From Pipra filicauda (lineage: Eukaryota; Chordata; Aves; Passeriformes; Pipridae), in assembly GCF_003945595.2 (NCBI RefSeq), contig NW_024104527.1, positions 558,001 through 622,000 on the forward strand: DNA of 64,000 nucleotides, given 5' to 3'. This document shows positions 63,809-64,000 of the stretch, one piece after another. The notes beneath the pieces are model-generated. The model searched no databases, was not told the DNA's origin, and saw only the letters and a list, made by a program, of their open reading frames with translations. The position numbers and the translations under genes were made by a program. Within the stretch, counting starts at the first letter, position 1, and the number at the start of each line of letters is the position of its first letter.

Positions 63809-64000
63809 GAGCAGAGCGGTGACCGCGCTCGGCGCCGGGCCGGCGGGAAATGGCCGGTGCGGCGGAGGATCCACTGTCACATCGAGCAGCTCGACACTCC
63901 ACCGGCCGCACCGAGCGCCGAGTTACTGATGTATGGGCGGGGCGAGGGAAAGAGGCGGGGTCTGCAGGGGCCCGCGCTCCGGGGCGGAGCTTGCTGGAAC

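Larger units (their letters stand above)
63440..64000 (-). promoter_or_regulatory. VAMP4: VAMP4 CpG-island promoter
   Basis: CpG-rich block around coding exon 1 running to the window edge. GC boxes lie at about 63935-63943 (GGGCGGGGC), 63953-63960 (AGGCGGGG) and 63980-63988 (CGGGGCGGA). A pentanucleotide array sits between these and the ATG. Confidence 0.75.

Overview
The window looks like nuclear DNA from a bird. It holds four intron-containing vertebrate protein genes, all on the minus strand. Introns are short for these families, promoters sit in sharp CpG islands, and the only interspersed repeats recognisable by eye are CR1 LINE fragments, the characteristic avian retroposon. The exact species cannot be read from the sequence. 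No bacterial, phage, CRISPR or viral gene was seen.

Layout from right to left, in the direction of transcription. VAMP4 (63644 to 53518) is complete with 7 coding exons and 141 aa. ITPA (49841 to 46100) is complete with 8 exons and 201 aa. METTL13, also called EEF1AKNMT (45540 to 40150), is complete with 8 exons and 686 aa. DNM3 (from 31984 leftwards off the window edge) shows its first 7 coding exons, 325 codons, covering the GTPase domain and the start of the stalk. Each exon chain was assembled by hand from GT-AG junctions. In every complete gene the summed exon lengths are an exact multiple of three and end at a stop codon, which strongly supports the models.

The left half (about 1-31000) is AT-rich DNM3 intron sequence with seven small exons and no other gene that can be supported. 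The DNM3 CpG-island promoter lies at about 31300-32120. A 7.4 kb intergenic stretch (32250-39660) follows, with one clear CR1 element and two single-copy blocks that resemble conserved regulatory DNA. The right half is GC-richer and gene-dense. METTL13 and ITPA are nearly abutting, and ITPA and VAMP4 are separated by about 3.7 kb that carries two diverged copies of an unclassified repeat.

The four genes do not form a functional pathway: they act in endocytic membrane fission (DNM3), eEF1A methylation (METTL13), nucleotide-pool sanitation (ITPA) and TGN/endosome SNARE fusion (VAMP4). DNM3-METTL13-VAMP4 is the neighbourhood known from human 1q24. ITPA between METTL13 and VAMP4 is not the human arrangement and is the most notable organisational feature. 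No undescribed multi-gene system was found. The best leads are the ITPA position, an altered DNM3 N-terminus, the unclassified repeat pair, and regulatory-looking blocks near 34.4 and 37.6 kb.
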